DNA of 64,000 bases from Cryobacterium suzukii (GTDB taxonomy: Bacteria > Actinomycetota > Actinomycetes > Actinomycetales > Microbacteriaceae). This document shows positions 1-6,959 of the stretch, piece after piece (positions within the stretch are counted from its first letter, which is position 1; each line of letters starts with the position of its first letter). The translations under genes were made by a program, and so were the position numbers. Where the stretch lies: the NCBI RefSeq assembly GCF_004403185.1, contig NZ_SOHJ01000013.1, positions 152,245-216,244 on the forward strand, written 5' to 3'. Below the pieces are notes generated by a model that was given only the letters and a program-made list of their open reading frames with translations, did not search any database and had not been told where the DNA came from.

Positions 1-1718
1 CCCCCGTAAGAGCCGCCCATGATGCCGACACGCTGTGCATCGAGGACGGGTTCGGCTTCGAGGGCACCGTCGAGAAAGTCCAACACGTCAGCCAGGTCGA
101 GGGTACCCATACGCTGGCGGATGGCGCGACCGTGCGCTTGGCCATAACCGGATGATCCGCGCGGGTTGCAGAGGACTACCGCATAACCCGCGTCGACGTA
201 GACCTGGGTCTCATCGAGGAGCGCGCCGGTGTACTGGGCGTACGGGCCTCCGTGGATGGTCAGGAGCACCGGGTGCGGGCCCTGCCCTGGCGGGGTGTGC
301 ACCCAGCCGTGCACCCGGTAGCCGTCTCGCCCGGTGATCGTGAGTTCGATGCCCGCAACCACGCCGGTAGCGCGAAGGCGCCCGGAGAAGTCGGTGAGGC
401 GTTTCGGTTCGGGGTGTGGCGTTTGCGTGCCGACGAGGCCCGTGTGTAGGAGAACGAGATCACCGGACGTACCGGCGGTCTGCACGGCGACGACGACAGA
501 TTCGCCGCTGGTACCAACTGAGGTCGCGACGGTTGCTCCGCAGTCGAGTGGCTCCACGTGCCCATCGTGGTATACCCGAAGCAGATCAACTCGGCCGCGA
601 CTGCCACGCAGCACGAGTACGGAGCCGTCCGCCATCGGACTAATACCGCCGGTTGCCTCCAGATCGAGTAAATCCTGGTCGGTCTGGTCTGGATCGGTCA
701 CGCGTATCGGTGCTGAACCGTCAAGCGGGACAGGGCAGCGGTACAGGGCGCTTACCCGTCCGACGAAATCTCGTCCGGTCGCACCCACGTCGGTGGCGAG
801 CAGCCAGAGATTACCGTCATCGTCACTGGCGAGAGCCGAAATGCTCAGGTTCTCCGTCGAACGCACGACGGTACGAGCCGGAGCGAGTATTTCGTCCGCC
901 TTGGTGGCTTCTTCGTCGAGGCTGAGGTTGAGTTCGATTACTTCGCTGCGCAGGTCGTTGTCACGGCCGGCATGACGCGCCGAGATAGTGAGGAGCCTTG
1001 ACCCCTCACCCGCAAAGGCCAGGCCGGAATGATCGAAATCCCCCGCGGTTACCTGGCGCGCGACCGGTAGTCCGGACGGCAGGCTGGCCCGCGCTGGGGG
1101 AACGGCGTTCAACCCGGCACCCGGCTGGTCTTGAGGGTCAGCGCGAGTTGCGTCAGCCAAAACGGGTGCGAGAGCGGGCGTCGGTTCGCCCCAGACGTTG
1201 GGCACCACGGCAAGGAACACGTGCACGCGCCGGTCATTGGTGTAGCCGACTCCGTTCGACCGGTATCGCAGGGTTTCGATGCGACGTGCTGGTTCTGAAT
1301 CCGCCGACAGGCCGACAACCGTGCCGTAGCGTCCACGCTCGGGAACCCGGGCCAGGAAGGCGATCCGGCCACCGTTTGGATGCCAACGAAAGTCAGTCAC
1401 GCCGAGGACCGCGTCGGTCATTGCCAGGGGCTCGCCCCCGGCCGCGTCGACGACGTGCAACTGCGCGGTGCCGCCGGCGTCGGCCCTGAGAAACGCTATC
1501 AGGCTGCCGTCCGGGGAAAACTGGGGTGCCGAGTCACGAAAGCCCCGGGTGATGCGGCGCGGAGCCGGCTCCCCCGTTAGCGCGACGGTCCACAGCTGGC
1601 CGACGTAGTCATCCGCTGCAAAGTCAGCATTCACGCGCGAGAAAACCGCCCGCGAACCATCAGGATGGATCGTCGGGCGCGACACAGAGCAAAGCAGCGG
1701 AAGATCGGCAGCCTTCAT
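1..1718 (-). CDS. S9 family peptidase (prolyl oligopeptidase type), C-terminus cut by window
   Basis: Serine peptidase expected to cleave oligopeptides. Reading leftward from an ATG at 1718, the frame is open to the window edge (about 570 residues). The N-terminal two thirds contain WD40/TolB-like beta-propeller repeats, for example HPDGSRAVFSR and SPDGSLIAFLR. The alpha/beta-hydrolase domain then begins around HTPPGQGPHPVLLTIHGGPYAQ. The last residues in the window are GIMGGSYGG, the nucleophile elbow with the catalytic Ser; the Asp and His of the triad lie outside. No signal peptide is visible, so it is probably cytoplasmic. It lies 14 bases downstream of the SDR gene on the same strand, so the two are probably co-transcribed. 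The family is clear; the natural substrate is not. Confidence 0.9.
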   Translation of the reverse strand, partial: MKAADLPLLCSVSRPTIHPDGSRAVFSRVNADFAADDYVGQLWTVALTGEPAPRRITRGFRDSAPQFSPDGSLIAFLRADAGGTAQLHVVDAAGGEPLAMTDAVLGVTDFRWHPNGGRIAFLARVPERGRYGTVVGLSADSEPARRIETLRYRSNGVGYTNDRRVHVFLAVVPNVWGEPTPALAPVLADATRADPQDQPGAGLNAVPPARASLPSGLPVARQVTAGDFDHSGLAFAGEGSRLLTISARHAGRDNDLRSEVIELNLSLDEEATKADEILAPARTVVRSTENLSISALASDDDGNLWLLATDVGATGRDFVGRVSALYRCPVPLDGSAPIRVTDPDQTDQDLLDLEATGGISPMADGSVLVLRGSRGRVDLLRVYHDGHVEPLDCGATVATSVGTSGESVVVAVQTAGTSGDLVLLHTGLVGTQTPHPEPKRLTDFSGRLRATGVVAGIELTITGRDGYRVHGWVHTPPGQGPHPVLLTIHGGPYAQYTGALLDETQVYVDAGYAVVLCNPRGSSGYGQAHGRAIRQRMGTLDLADVLDFLDGALEAEPVLDAQRVGIMGGSYG

Positions 1719-1732
1719 TGTTTTCTCGCTTC

Positions 1733-2497
1733 CTAGTCGCTCGTGAACCCGGTCGTGTCGCCGACCAAACGGGTATTTCCGACCGGAACCGGGTCCACCG
1801 CGGCCGAGACGATCTCCGCCGCGAATTCGCTGACATTGTAGAGGCGCCCCGCTGCCTCCTTGCGGGCATTGAGGGCGCCCGGGTTGGACCGTTCGAGTAG
1901 CGTCGCCGTGATAGTGCCCTCGATCATGTCGCCGGAGACGACGACGAATCCGATACCGGACTCTTCAAGCTCGGGAATGACGGCGCGCAGGGCGTCTTCG
2001 CCCGCGCGCTTGCTGCGGGCGACCGGCTCATATTCCGGCATGGTGGTTGTCGTATTAATGAAGTGCGCCTGGTGGCTGGTGACAAAGACAACCCGGGAAT
2101 CGTCTCCGAGCAGCGGGATGGCTCCGTTTAACAAGTTGACTTGGGCGTCGCGATTGAGTTTGAGGGCGTAGTCAGCGGCCATGCCACTTTCCATACCGCC
2201 CGATGCGTTCATCACGAGAATGTCGAGGCCTCCGTATTCGGACTTGATCGTCGCGAACATCGCGGCTACCGATGCCGGGTCGGTCAGGTCGGCGCCGACC
2301 GTGATGGCTTCCCCGCCGGCGGCGCGAATGGCTTCGGCTAGTTTGTTCGCTCGCGCCTCTTTATTGCGGTAGTTGATGACGACCCGCGCTCCGGCCTGCG
2401 CGAAATAGCCGACAGTATCGGCCCCGATACCGCGGGACGAGCCGGTGACGAGTACGCGCTTGCCCTCGAGTGATCCTGCTGCAAGTGGATTGGTCAC
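1733..2497 (-). CDS. SDR family NAD(P)-dependent oxidoreductase
   Basis: Short-chain dehydrogenase/reductase of about 254 residues. The dinucleotide-binding motif TGSSRGIG is at residues 18-25, and a Rossmann NAS motif follows (LVMNASGG). I chose GTG at 2497 because AGAGGAG lies 6 bases upstream; the frame stays open further upstream, but that extension has no family character. The usual catalytic YxxxK is not present in standard spacing. The region reads PEYEPVARSKRAGEDAL, with Tyr and Lys seven residues apart, a variant I recall in some actinobacterial SDRs. The substrate cannot be deduced. Its stop is 14 bases from the peptidase start, suggesting one transcript. Confidence 0.85.
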   Translation of the reverse strand: MTNPLAAGSLEGKRVLVTGSSRGIGADTVGYFAQAGARVVINYRNKEARANKLAEAIRAAGGEAITVGADLTDPASVAAMFATIKSEYGGLDILVMNASGGMESGMAADYALKLNRDAQVNLLNGAIPLLGDDSRVVFVTSHQAHFINTTTTMPEYEPVARSKRAGEDALRAVIPELEESGIGFVVVSGDMIEGTITATLLERSNPGALNARKEAAGRLYNVSEFAAEIVSAAVDPVPVGNTRLVGDTTGFTSD

Positions 2498-2661
2498 GCA
2501 TGCTCCTCTAATTCGCTCAACTTTTTTCCGTAATGAAGTGTGACCTGATCGGCCACTACCCACTCTTTCGACCTTATCAACAAGCCTCACCCGCTCCCTC
2601 GGCGTGTTGTCCCCGGTACCTGCTAGTTTCAAGGTGAAACGGAATGGGGAAGGTGTCACAC

Positions 2662-3156
2662 ATGGTCGACCTGACCGACTATCTCTGGATTTTGTGGCTC
2701 GTGTTCATTCTCGTGGCCATCACCATCGAGCTGCTGAGCTTGGAATTCACCTTCCTGATGATCTCCATCGGCAGTCTTGGTGGTTTGGCCGCGAACTTGC
2801 TCGGACTGGACTGGTGGCTGCAGATCGTGGTCGCCGCAGGGCTGTCAGTGCTTCTGCTTTTGACCATCCGTCCCTTTTTATTGCGGGCCTTACGCAAGGG
2901 GGGCGATCCGGCGCTCAGCAACATCGACGCGCTGATCGGAATGACCGGCCGCGTCATGTCGACGGTCACCGAAACCGGGGGTCTGGTGAAACTGGCCAAC
3001 GGCGAAACCTGGACCGCTCGGCTTCTGCCGGCCCATCCCAACAACGACGCCAGTTTCGCGTCTGGTGTCGAGCCCGGCAAGCCGGTCACCGTACACCTTA
3101 TCGAAGGCTCCACCGCCGTCGTCATCTCCGCCGAAAGGACCCAGAACAATGCTTGA
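2662..3156 (+). CDS. NfeD family membrane protein
   Basis: NfeD-like protein of 164 residues. Hydrophobic segments at about residues 7-28 and 35-75 are followed by a soluble OB-fold-like domain (IGMTGRVMSTVTETGGLVKLANGETW), the usual NfeD arrangement. NfeD proteins partner SPFH/stomatin proteins in membrane microdomains, and here the stomatin gene follows with an 8-base overlap, so translation is probably coupled. ATG 2662 is preferred over the in-frame ATG at 2644 because GGGGAAGG sits about 8 bases before it. No protease domain is present, so this is the short membrane-partner type of NfeD. Confidence 0.88.
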   Translation: MVDLTDYLWILWLVFILVAITIELLSLEFTFLMISIGSLGGLAANLLGLDWWLQIVVAAGLSVLLLLTIRPFLLRALRKGGDPALSNIDALIGMTGRVMSTVTETGGLVKLANGETWTARLLPAHPNNDASFASGVEPGKPVTVHLIEGSTAVVISAERTQNNA

Positions 3157-4096
3157 CCCCGCAGCTTTTATCGGTCAGATCTTCGTGATCGCCCTCCTCG
3201 CGGTGTTGGCGGTATTCGTCATCGTCATTCTCGTGCGCGCCATTCGCATCATCCCTCAGGGCAACGCCGGGGTGGTTGAGCGCCTCGGCAAGTACCACAA
3301 GACGCTGCTTCCCGGTTTGAATCTTCTCGTGCCGTTCGTCGACCGGGTGCGACCGCTCCTCGACATTCGCGAACAAGTGGTGTCTTTTCCCCCGCAGCCG
3401 GTGATCACCGAAGATAATCTCGTCGTGTCCATCGACACCGTTGTCTACTTTCAGGTAACGGATGCCCGCGCCGCCACCTACGAGATCAACAACTACCTCG
3501 GTGCGGTCGAACAGCTCACCACGACCACCCTGCGTAACGTAGTCGGCGGGTTGAACCTCGAAGAGGCTTTGACTAGCCGTGACAACATCAATAGCCAGTT
3601 GCGCATCGTGCTCGACGAAGCTACCGGCAAATGGGGCATCCGGGTGGGCCGAGTCGAACTCAAGGCAATCGAGCCACCCCACTCCATCCAGGATTCGATG
3701 GAGAAGCAGATGCGAGCCGAACGTGACCGTCGCGCGCTCATCCTGACGGCGGAGGGTACCAAGCAGTCCGCGATTCTCACCGCCGAAGGCGCTCGCCAGG
3801 CGGCGATCCTTGAGGCCGAGGGTGACGCCAAGGCTGCGGTATTGCGCGCACAGGGTGAGGCCGAAGCCATTACCACCGTGTTCAAGGCCATTCACGACGG
3901 AGATCCAGATCCGAAGCTGCTCGCCTACCAGTACCTGCTGACGCTGCCCAAGCTGGCCGAGGGCAGCGCCAACAAGCTCTGGATCGTGCCGAGCGAACTG
4001 ACCGAGGCGATGAAGGGCATCGGCAGTGCGTTCGGTGCGAATGCCCAGGACCTAAAACGGGCCGCATCCGCGGGCGCCGCAACGCCGCAGGTCTAG
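3149..4096 (+). CDS. SPFH/band 7 (stomatin-like) membrane protein
   Basis: Stomatin/prohibitin-family scaffold protein of 315 residues. A single N-terminal membrane segment (about residues 10-30) is followed by the band 7 core, starting RIIPQGNAGVVERLGKYHKT and running to about residue 200. After it comes an Ala/Glu-rich coiled coil with repeats of the type ILTAEG and ILEAEGDAKAA, typical of oligomerising SPFH proteins. It overlaps the NfeD stop by 8 bases, with GAAAGGA as ribosome-binding site. Such pairs organise membrane microdomains and are sometimes linked to membrane protein quality control. Function beyond that is inference. Confidence 0.92.
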   Translation: MLDPAAFIGQIFVIALLAVLAVFVIVILVRAIRIIPQGNAGVVERLGKYHKTLLPGLNLLVPFVDRVRPLLDIREQVVSFPPQPVITEDNLVVSIDTVVYFQVTDARAATYEINNYLGAVEQLTTTTLRNVVGGLNLEEALTSRDNINSQLRIVLDEATGKWGIRVGRVELKAIEPPHSIQDSMEKQMRAERDRRALILTAEGTKQSAILTAEGARQAAILEAEGDAKAAVLRAQGEAEAITTVFKAIHDGDPDPKLLAYQYLLTLPKLAEGSANKLWIVPSELTEAMKGIGSAFGANAQDLKRAASAGAATPQV

Positions 4097-4099
4097 GCG

Positions 4100-4864
4100 G
4101 TGGCGGAGAGCGCACAGTCCGTCTTTCTGGCCGCGCCGCATCCCCGGGTTTTCGCGCATCGCGGTTTGGCACGAAAGGCGCCGGAAAACTCCTTGCTCGC
4201 CTTTGCGAAGGCTCTGTCGGGCGGGGCTACCCATCTCGAAACCGACGTGCACGTGTCGCTCGACGGTGTGGCCGTGATCAGCCATGACGCCGACCTGACC
4301 GCGCTCGGACGGGACGTACGCATCGAGCAGCTGACCATGCCTGAGCTGAGGCGCATCAATCTGGGCTACGGCCAATCGTTGTCGTCCCTCGCCGACGCGC
4401 TCGAAGCGTTCCCATCGGCGCTGTTCAATATCGACATCAAGACGGATGCCGCGGCCGACCCGGCCGCACAGGCTATTCGTGACCAGCGAGCCACGGCTCG
4501 AGTTCTCGTGACCTCGTTCAACGACTCGCGTCGCCGCCGCGTGGTTGACCTGCTGCCCGGTGTGGTTTCCTCCGCATCGTCGCCGCTCGTGGCCCGGGCC
4601 GTGGCGGCGACGAATTTGGGCCTCACTTCTCTCGTTCGCCGGACTCTCGCGGGCTGCGTCGCCGTTCAGGTACCCGAGCGGGCCGGACCGGTCCGAATTG
4701 TCACGCCCCGATTCATCGCGATGATGCATAGAGTGGACGTCGAGGTGCACGTGTGGACCATCAACAACCCGCTGGACATGATTCGACTGCTCGATCTGGG
4801 AGTTGACGGCATCGTGACCGATCGCACGGATCTTGCTGTGGAAGCCATTACTCGCCGAACCTGA
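4100..4864 (+). CDS. Glycerophosphodiester phosphodiesterase family protein
   Basis: GDPD-family enzyme, predicted to hydrolyse glycerophosphodiesters to glycerol-3-phosphate and an alcohol. The 254-residue protein carries HRG at residues 20-22 with ENS soon after (acid-base and metal-binding region), ETDVHVSLDG (metal-binding Glu and Asp) and VISHDADL (second catalytic His). A TIM-barrel end appears in VEVHVWTINNPLDM and LGVDGIVTDRTDL. No signal peptide is visible, so it is likely cytoplasmic. It starts with GTG three bases after the stomatin stop, so the three genes from 2662 form a probable operon. Whether it acts on lipid head groups or teichoic-acid fragments cannot be told. Confidence 0.9.
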   Translation: MAESAQSVFLAAPHPRVFAHRGLARKAPENSLLAFAKALSGGATHLETDVHVSLDGVAVISHDADLTALGRDVRIEQLTMPELRRINLGYGQSLSSLADALEAFPSALFNIDIKTDAAADPAAQAIRDQRATARVLVTSFNDSRRRRVVDLLPGVVSSASSPLVARAVAATNLGLTSLVRRTLAGCVAVQVPERAGPVRIVTPRFIAMMHRVDVEVHVWTINNPLDMIRLLDLGVDGIVTDRTDLAVEAITRRT

Positions 4865-4891
4865 GAATTACCTCCCAGAACGGGGGGTCCG

Positions 4892-4918
4892 GGAAGGTTA
4901 ACGCCCAGCTTGATGGTT
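4892..4918 (+). promoter_or_regulatory. Candidate SigR/SigH-type promoter of rbpA
   Basis: GGAAG (4892-4896), a 19-base spacer and GTT (4916-4918) lie upstream of rbpA. This is one mismatch from the GGAAT-N18/19-GTT pattern of actinobacterial SigR promoters, and rbpA of Streptomyces is a known SigR target. The match is suggestive only. Confidence 0.35.
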
Positions 4919-4931
4919 TACAACTGTGTAA
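4918..4931. repeat. Inverted repeat TTACA-N4-TGTAA in the rbpA promoter region
   Basis: A perfect 5-4-5 inverted repeat (TTACA ACTG TGTAA) about 45 bases upstream of the rbpA start. It could be an operator for a dimeric regulator, or chance. Confidence 0.3.
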
Positions 4932-4975
4932 GCATCGTGGTCGAATTGTGATCGCGAGCGAGAGGAGACCACACT

Positions 4976-5344
4976 ATGGCTGACCGCAGTTTGCGTGGCA
5001 TGAGATTGGGCGCACAAAGCCTTCAGAGCGAAGAAGGCGTCACCTTCTCCCCCCGTGTTACTCACACCTACCGGTGTGAAACGTGTGGGCGCGAGACGGT
5101 AATGATTTTTTCGGCCGACGCCGAGGCTCCGGACGAATGGGAATGCAAATACTGTGCACGTACGGCGACCCGTCTGGTCGACTCCCTGCCGGTGATCGTT
5201 GACCACTCCGACGAGAAGATCGCTCGGACCCACTGGGACATGTTGTTGGAACGCCGCACCAGGGACGAACTCGAAGAGCTGCTCGAAGAGCGCCTCTCGG
5301 TGTTGCGCCTCCGCCGTGGTGGCCAGCAGAAGATCGGCGCTTAA
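4976..5344 (+). CDS. rbpA: RNA polymerase-binding protein RbpA
   Basis: Actinobacteria-specific transcription factor that binds RNA polymerase and the principal sigma factor and stabilises open complexes. At 122 residues it is close to the family norm. It has the N-terminal tail (MADRSLRGMRLGAQS), a zinc-binding core with Cys34, Cys37, Cys57 and Cys60 (YRCETCGRE and WECKYCAR), and the C-terminal sigma-interaction helix (WDMLLERRTRDELEELLEERL). A good GAGAGGAG site precedes the ATG. The gene stands alone between GDPD and a strong terminator. Identification is secure. Confidence 0.97.
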   Translation: MADRSLRGMRLGAQSLQSEEGVTFSPRVTHTYRCETCGRETVMIFSADAEAPDEWECKYCARTATRLVDSLPVIVDHSDEKIARTHWDMLLERRTRDELEELLEERLSVLRLRRGGQQKIGA

Positions 5345-5361
5345 CCGCCGGTTGCACCCGC

Positions 5362-5393
5362 ACGACCCCGCACTGTGTGCCGGGGTCGTTGTT
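5362..5393 (+). terminator. Terminator after rbpA
   Basis: Perfect 9-bp stem ACGACCCCG/CGGGGTCGT (5362-5370 and 5381-5389) with a 10-base loop, followed by a T/G-rich run. It lies 18 bases after the rbpA stop, and may also serve the convergent lnt gene. Confidence 0.8.
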
Positions 5394-5425
5394 GGTTAAC
5401 CGGTCCTTCCCTGACAGCGCTGCTC

Positions 5426-6952
5426 CTAACGAAGTCGTCGGCGCCGGGGGGAAAGCGTGCACAGAGCCAAGCCAGCCAACCCCAACCCGGAGACGAGCCA
5501 TTCGAGCCCGCGGCCGGCCACTACCGCCGGCGTGATCGTGTCGCTGAGCGGAACGCTCTGCACCATGGCTCCCGCTGTAAACGTCGGCAGGCTAGCGAGC
5601 GTCGCCCCATCGGGAGTGATGATCGCGCTCGAACCCACCGTCGAGATATTGACCACCGTACGGCTTGTTTCCATTGCGCGCAGCCGGGCGATGGCCAGCT
5701 GTTGTACGCTCTCGTCGGTGCGCCCGAAATCGGCGTTGTTGGTTTGAGCGAGAATGATTTGAGCCTGGTCGTCGATCATTTCGTGCACCAGCTGATCGTC
5801 GGCGATGTCGAAGCAGATCGCGATTCCCGCCAGAACCCCGTTGATGTCGAAAGTATTGTCACGGGTGCCGATGCCGTAGTCCCGGCCGATCAGGTCGATC
5901 AGTTCCGGTGCGAATGGCCGCCAGAAGGCCCGATCCGGCATGTACTCGGCAAACGGCACCGGGTGCACTTTGTCATAAACGTCGACGGCGCCACGGCCGG
6001 CCTCCCAGAGCAGCGAACTGTTGTAGTACGTGTCATCGGGCTTGGTGATGGTGCCGGTGATGAGAGGGGCATCCATTTTGGTACTGATGTAGTCGAGCAT
6101 TTGCGCGGCTGCCTCAGAACTGGTGGGATCGATGTCGCTCGCGTTTTCCGGCCAAACGACGAAATCGACCTTCTCGCCGATCAGCGGCAAGGTGGCCGAG
6201 ATGTGATCCTGCAGAATCTGACCCGGCAAATTCTCGGCAAACAGGCCGGCATCCGCGTTTCCCTGCACTGCGGCGAGGCGAACCTCGCCGATCTGGATAG
6301 TCGGCCATGCCGGGACGGCAAGGACAACCGCTACGGCACCGACGGCGATCCCCGTACGCAGCGTGCGCGCCAGCTCCGGTTCGCGGAATAACTGGACGGC
6401 GAGAGCACTCAGCCAGACCAGAATAAAGCTCAGACCTGACAAGCCCACCCAGGCCACGAGCGGACCAAACGGACTCTCCGACTGTGACAGGGCAACCCGG
6501 CCCCAGGCAAAGCCGCCGTAGGGCCAGACCGCGCTGATCGCCTCCCTGGCCGTCCACAGGCCTGCGACGATAACCGGCACAACGCCGAGACGACCCCAGG
6601 CACTCGGCCAGACCCGAGGACCATGCCGGAGGACGACGGCGGTGAAGCCGAGCCCTACGGCGAAAAACAGGCTCTCCAGCCCGCCGAGCGCGAACCACGG
6701 CACGAGACCGAGATACAGAGTGATCCAAAAGATATGGATCAACCAAAAAGACAATCCGGCGACCAGGCCCACGAGCAGTCCAGTCGCCAGACTGCGACCG
6801 AGCAGAGCCAGGAGCATGAGGGCGACCCCCACCGGCGCAAGATACCACCAGTCGCGATCCGGGAAACCGGCATCCAGAACCGCGCCGGCGCCGGCTGCGA
6901 CGAGAAGGGCCGCCCACAGCGGCAGGCTGAACGCGCGCTCATTCCCCCACAT
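5426..6952 (-). CDS. lnt: Apolipoprotein N-acyltransferase
   Basis: Membrane enzyme that adds the third acyl chain to the N-terminal Cys of lipoproteins. The protein has about 508 residues. The N-terminal third is hydrophobic with several membrane spans; the C-terminal half is a carbon-nitrogen hydrolase domain with the expected Glu-Lys-Cys triad regions: VVWPENASDID (Glu), VYDKVHPVPFAEYMPD (Lys) and AGIAICFDI (Cys). ATG 6952 starts 7 bases after the helY stop, suggesting coupling to helY. In mycobacteria lnt is fused to or adjacent to the mannosyltransferase ppm1; no ppm1 is seen here. A likely client, the FKBP lipoprotein, is encoded at 13022-13969. Confidence 0.93.
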   Translation of the reverse strand: MWGNERAFSLPLWAALLVAAGAGAVLDAGFPDRDWWYLAPVGVALMLLALLGRSLATGLLVGLVAGLSFWLIHIFWITLYLGLVPWFALGGLESLFFAVGLGFTAVVLRHGPRVWPSAWGRLGVVPVIVAGLWTAREAISAVWPYGGFAWGRVALSQSESPFGPLVAWVGLSGLSFILVWLSALAVQLFREPELARTLRTGIAVGAVAVVLAVPAWPTIQIGEVRLAAVQGNADAGLFAENLPGQILQDHISATLPLIGEKVDFVVWPENASDIDPTSSEAAAQMLDYISTKMDAPLITGTITKPDDTYYNSSLLWEAGRGAVDVYDKVHPVPFAEYMPDRAFWRPFAPELIDLIGRDYGIGTRDNTFDINGVLAGIAICFDIADDQLVHEMIDDQAQIILAQTNNADFGRTDESVQQLAIARLRAMETSRTVVNISTVGSSAIITPDGATLASLPTFTAGAMVQSVPLSDTITPAVVAGRGLEWLVSGLGLAGLALCTLSPRRRRLR

Positions 6953-6959
6953 AGTGAAT

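Noticed and set aside
5375..6391. Long plus-strand reading frame opposite lnt
   Set aside because: Antisense shadow of a clear gene; no domain, typical of high-GC codon structure.
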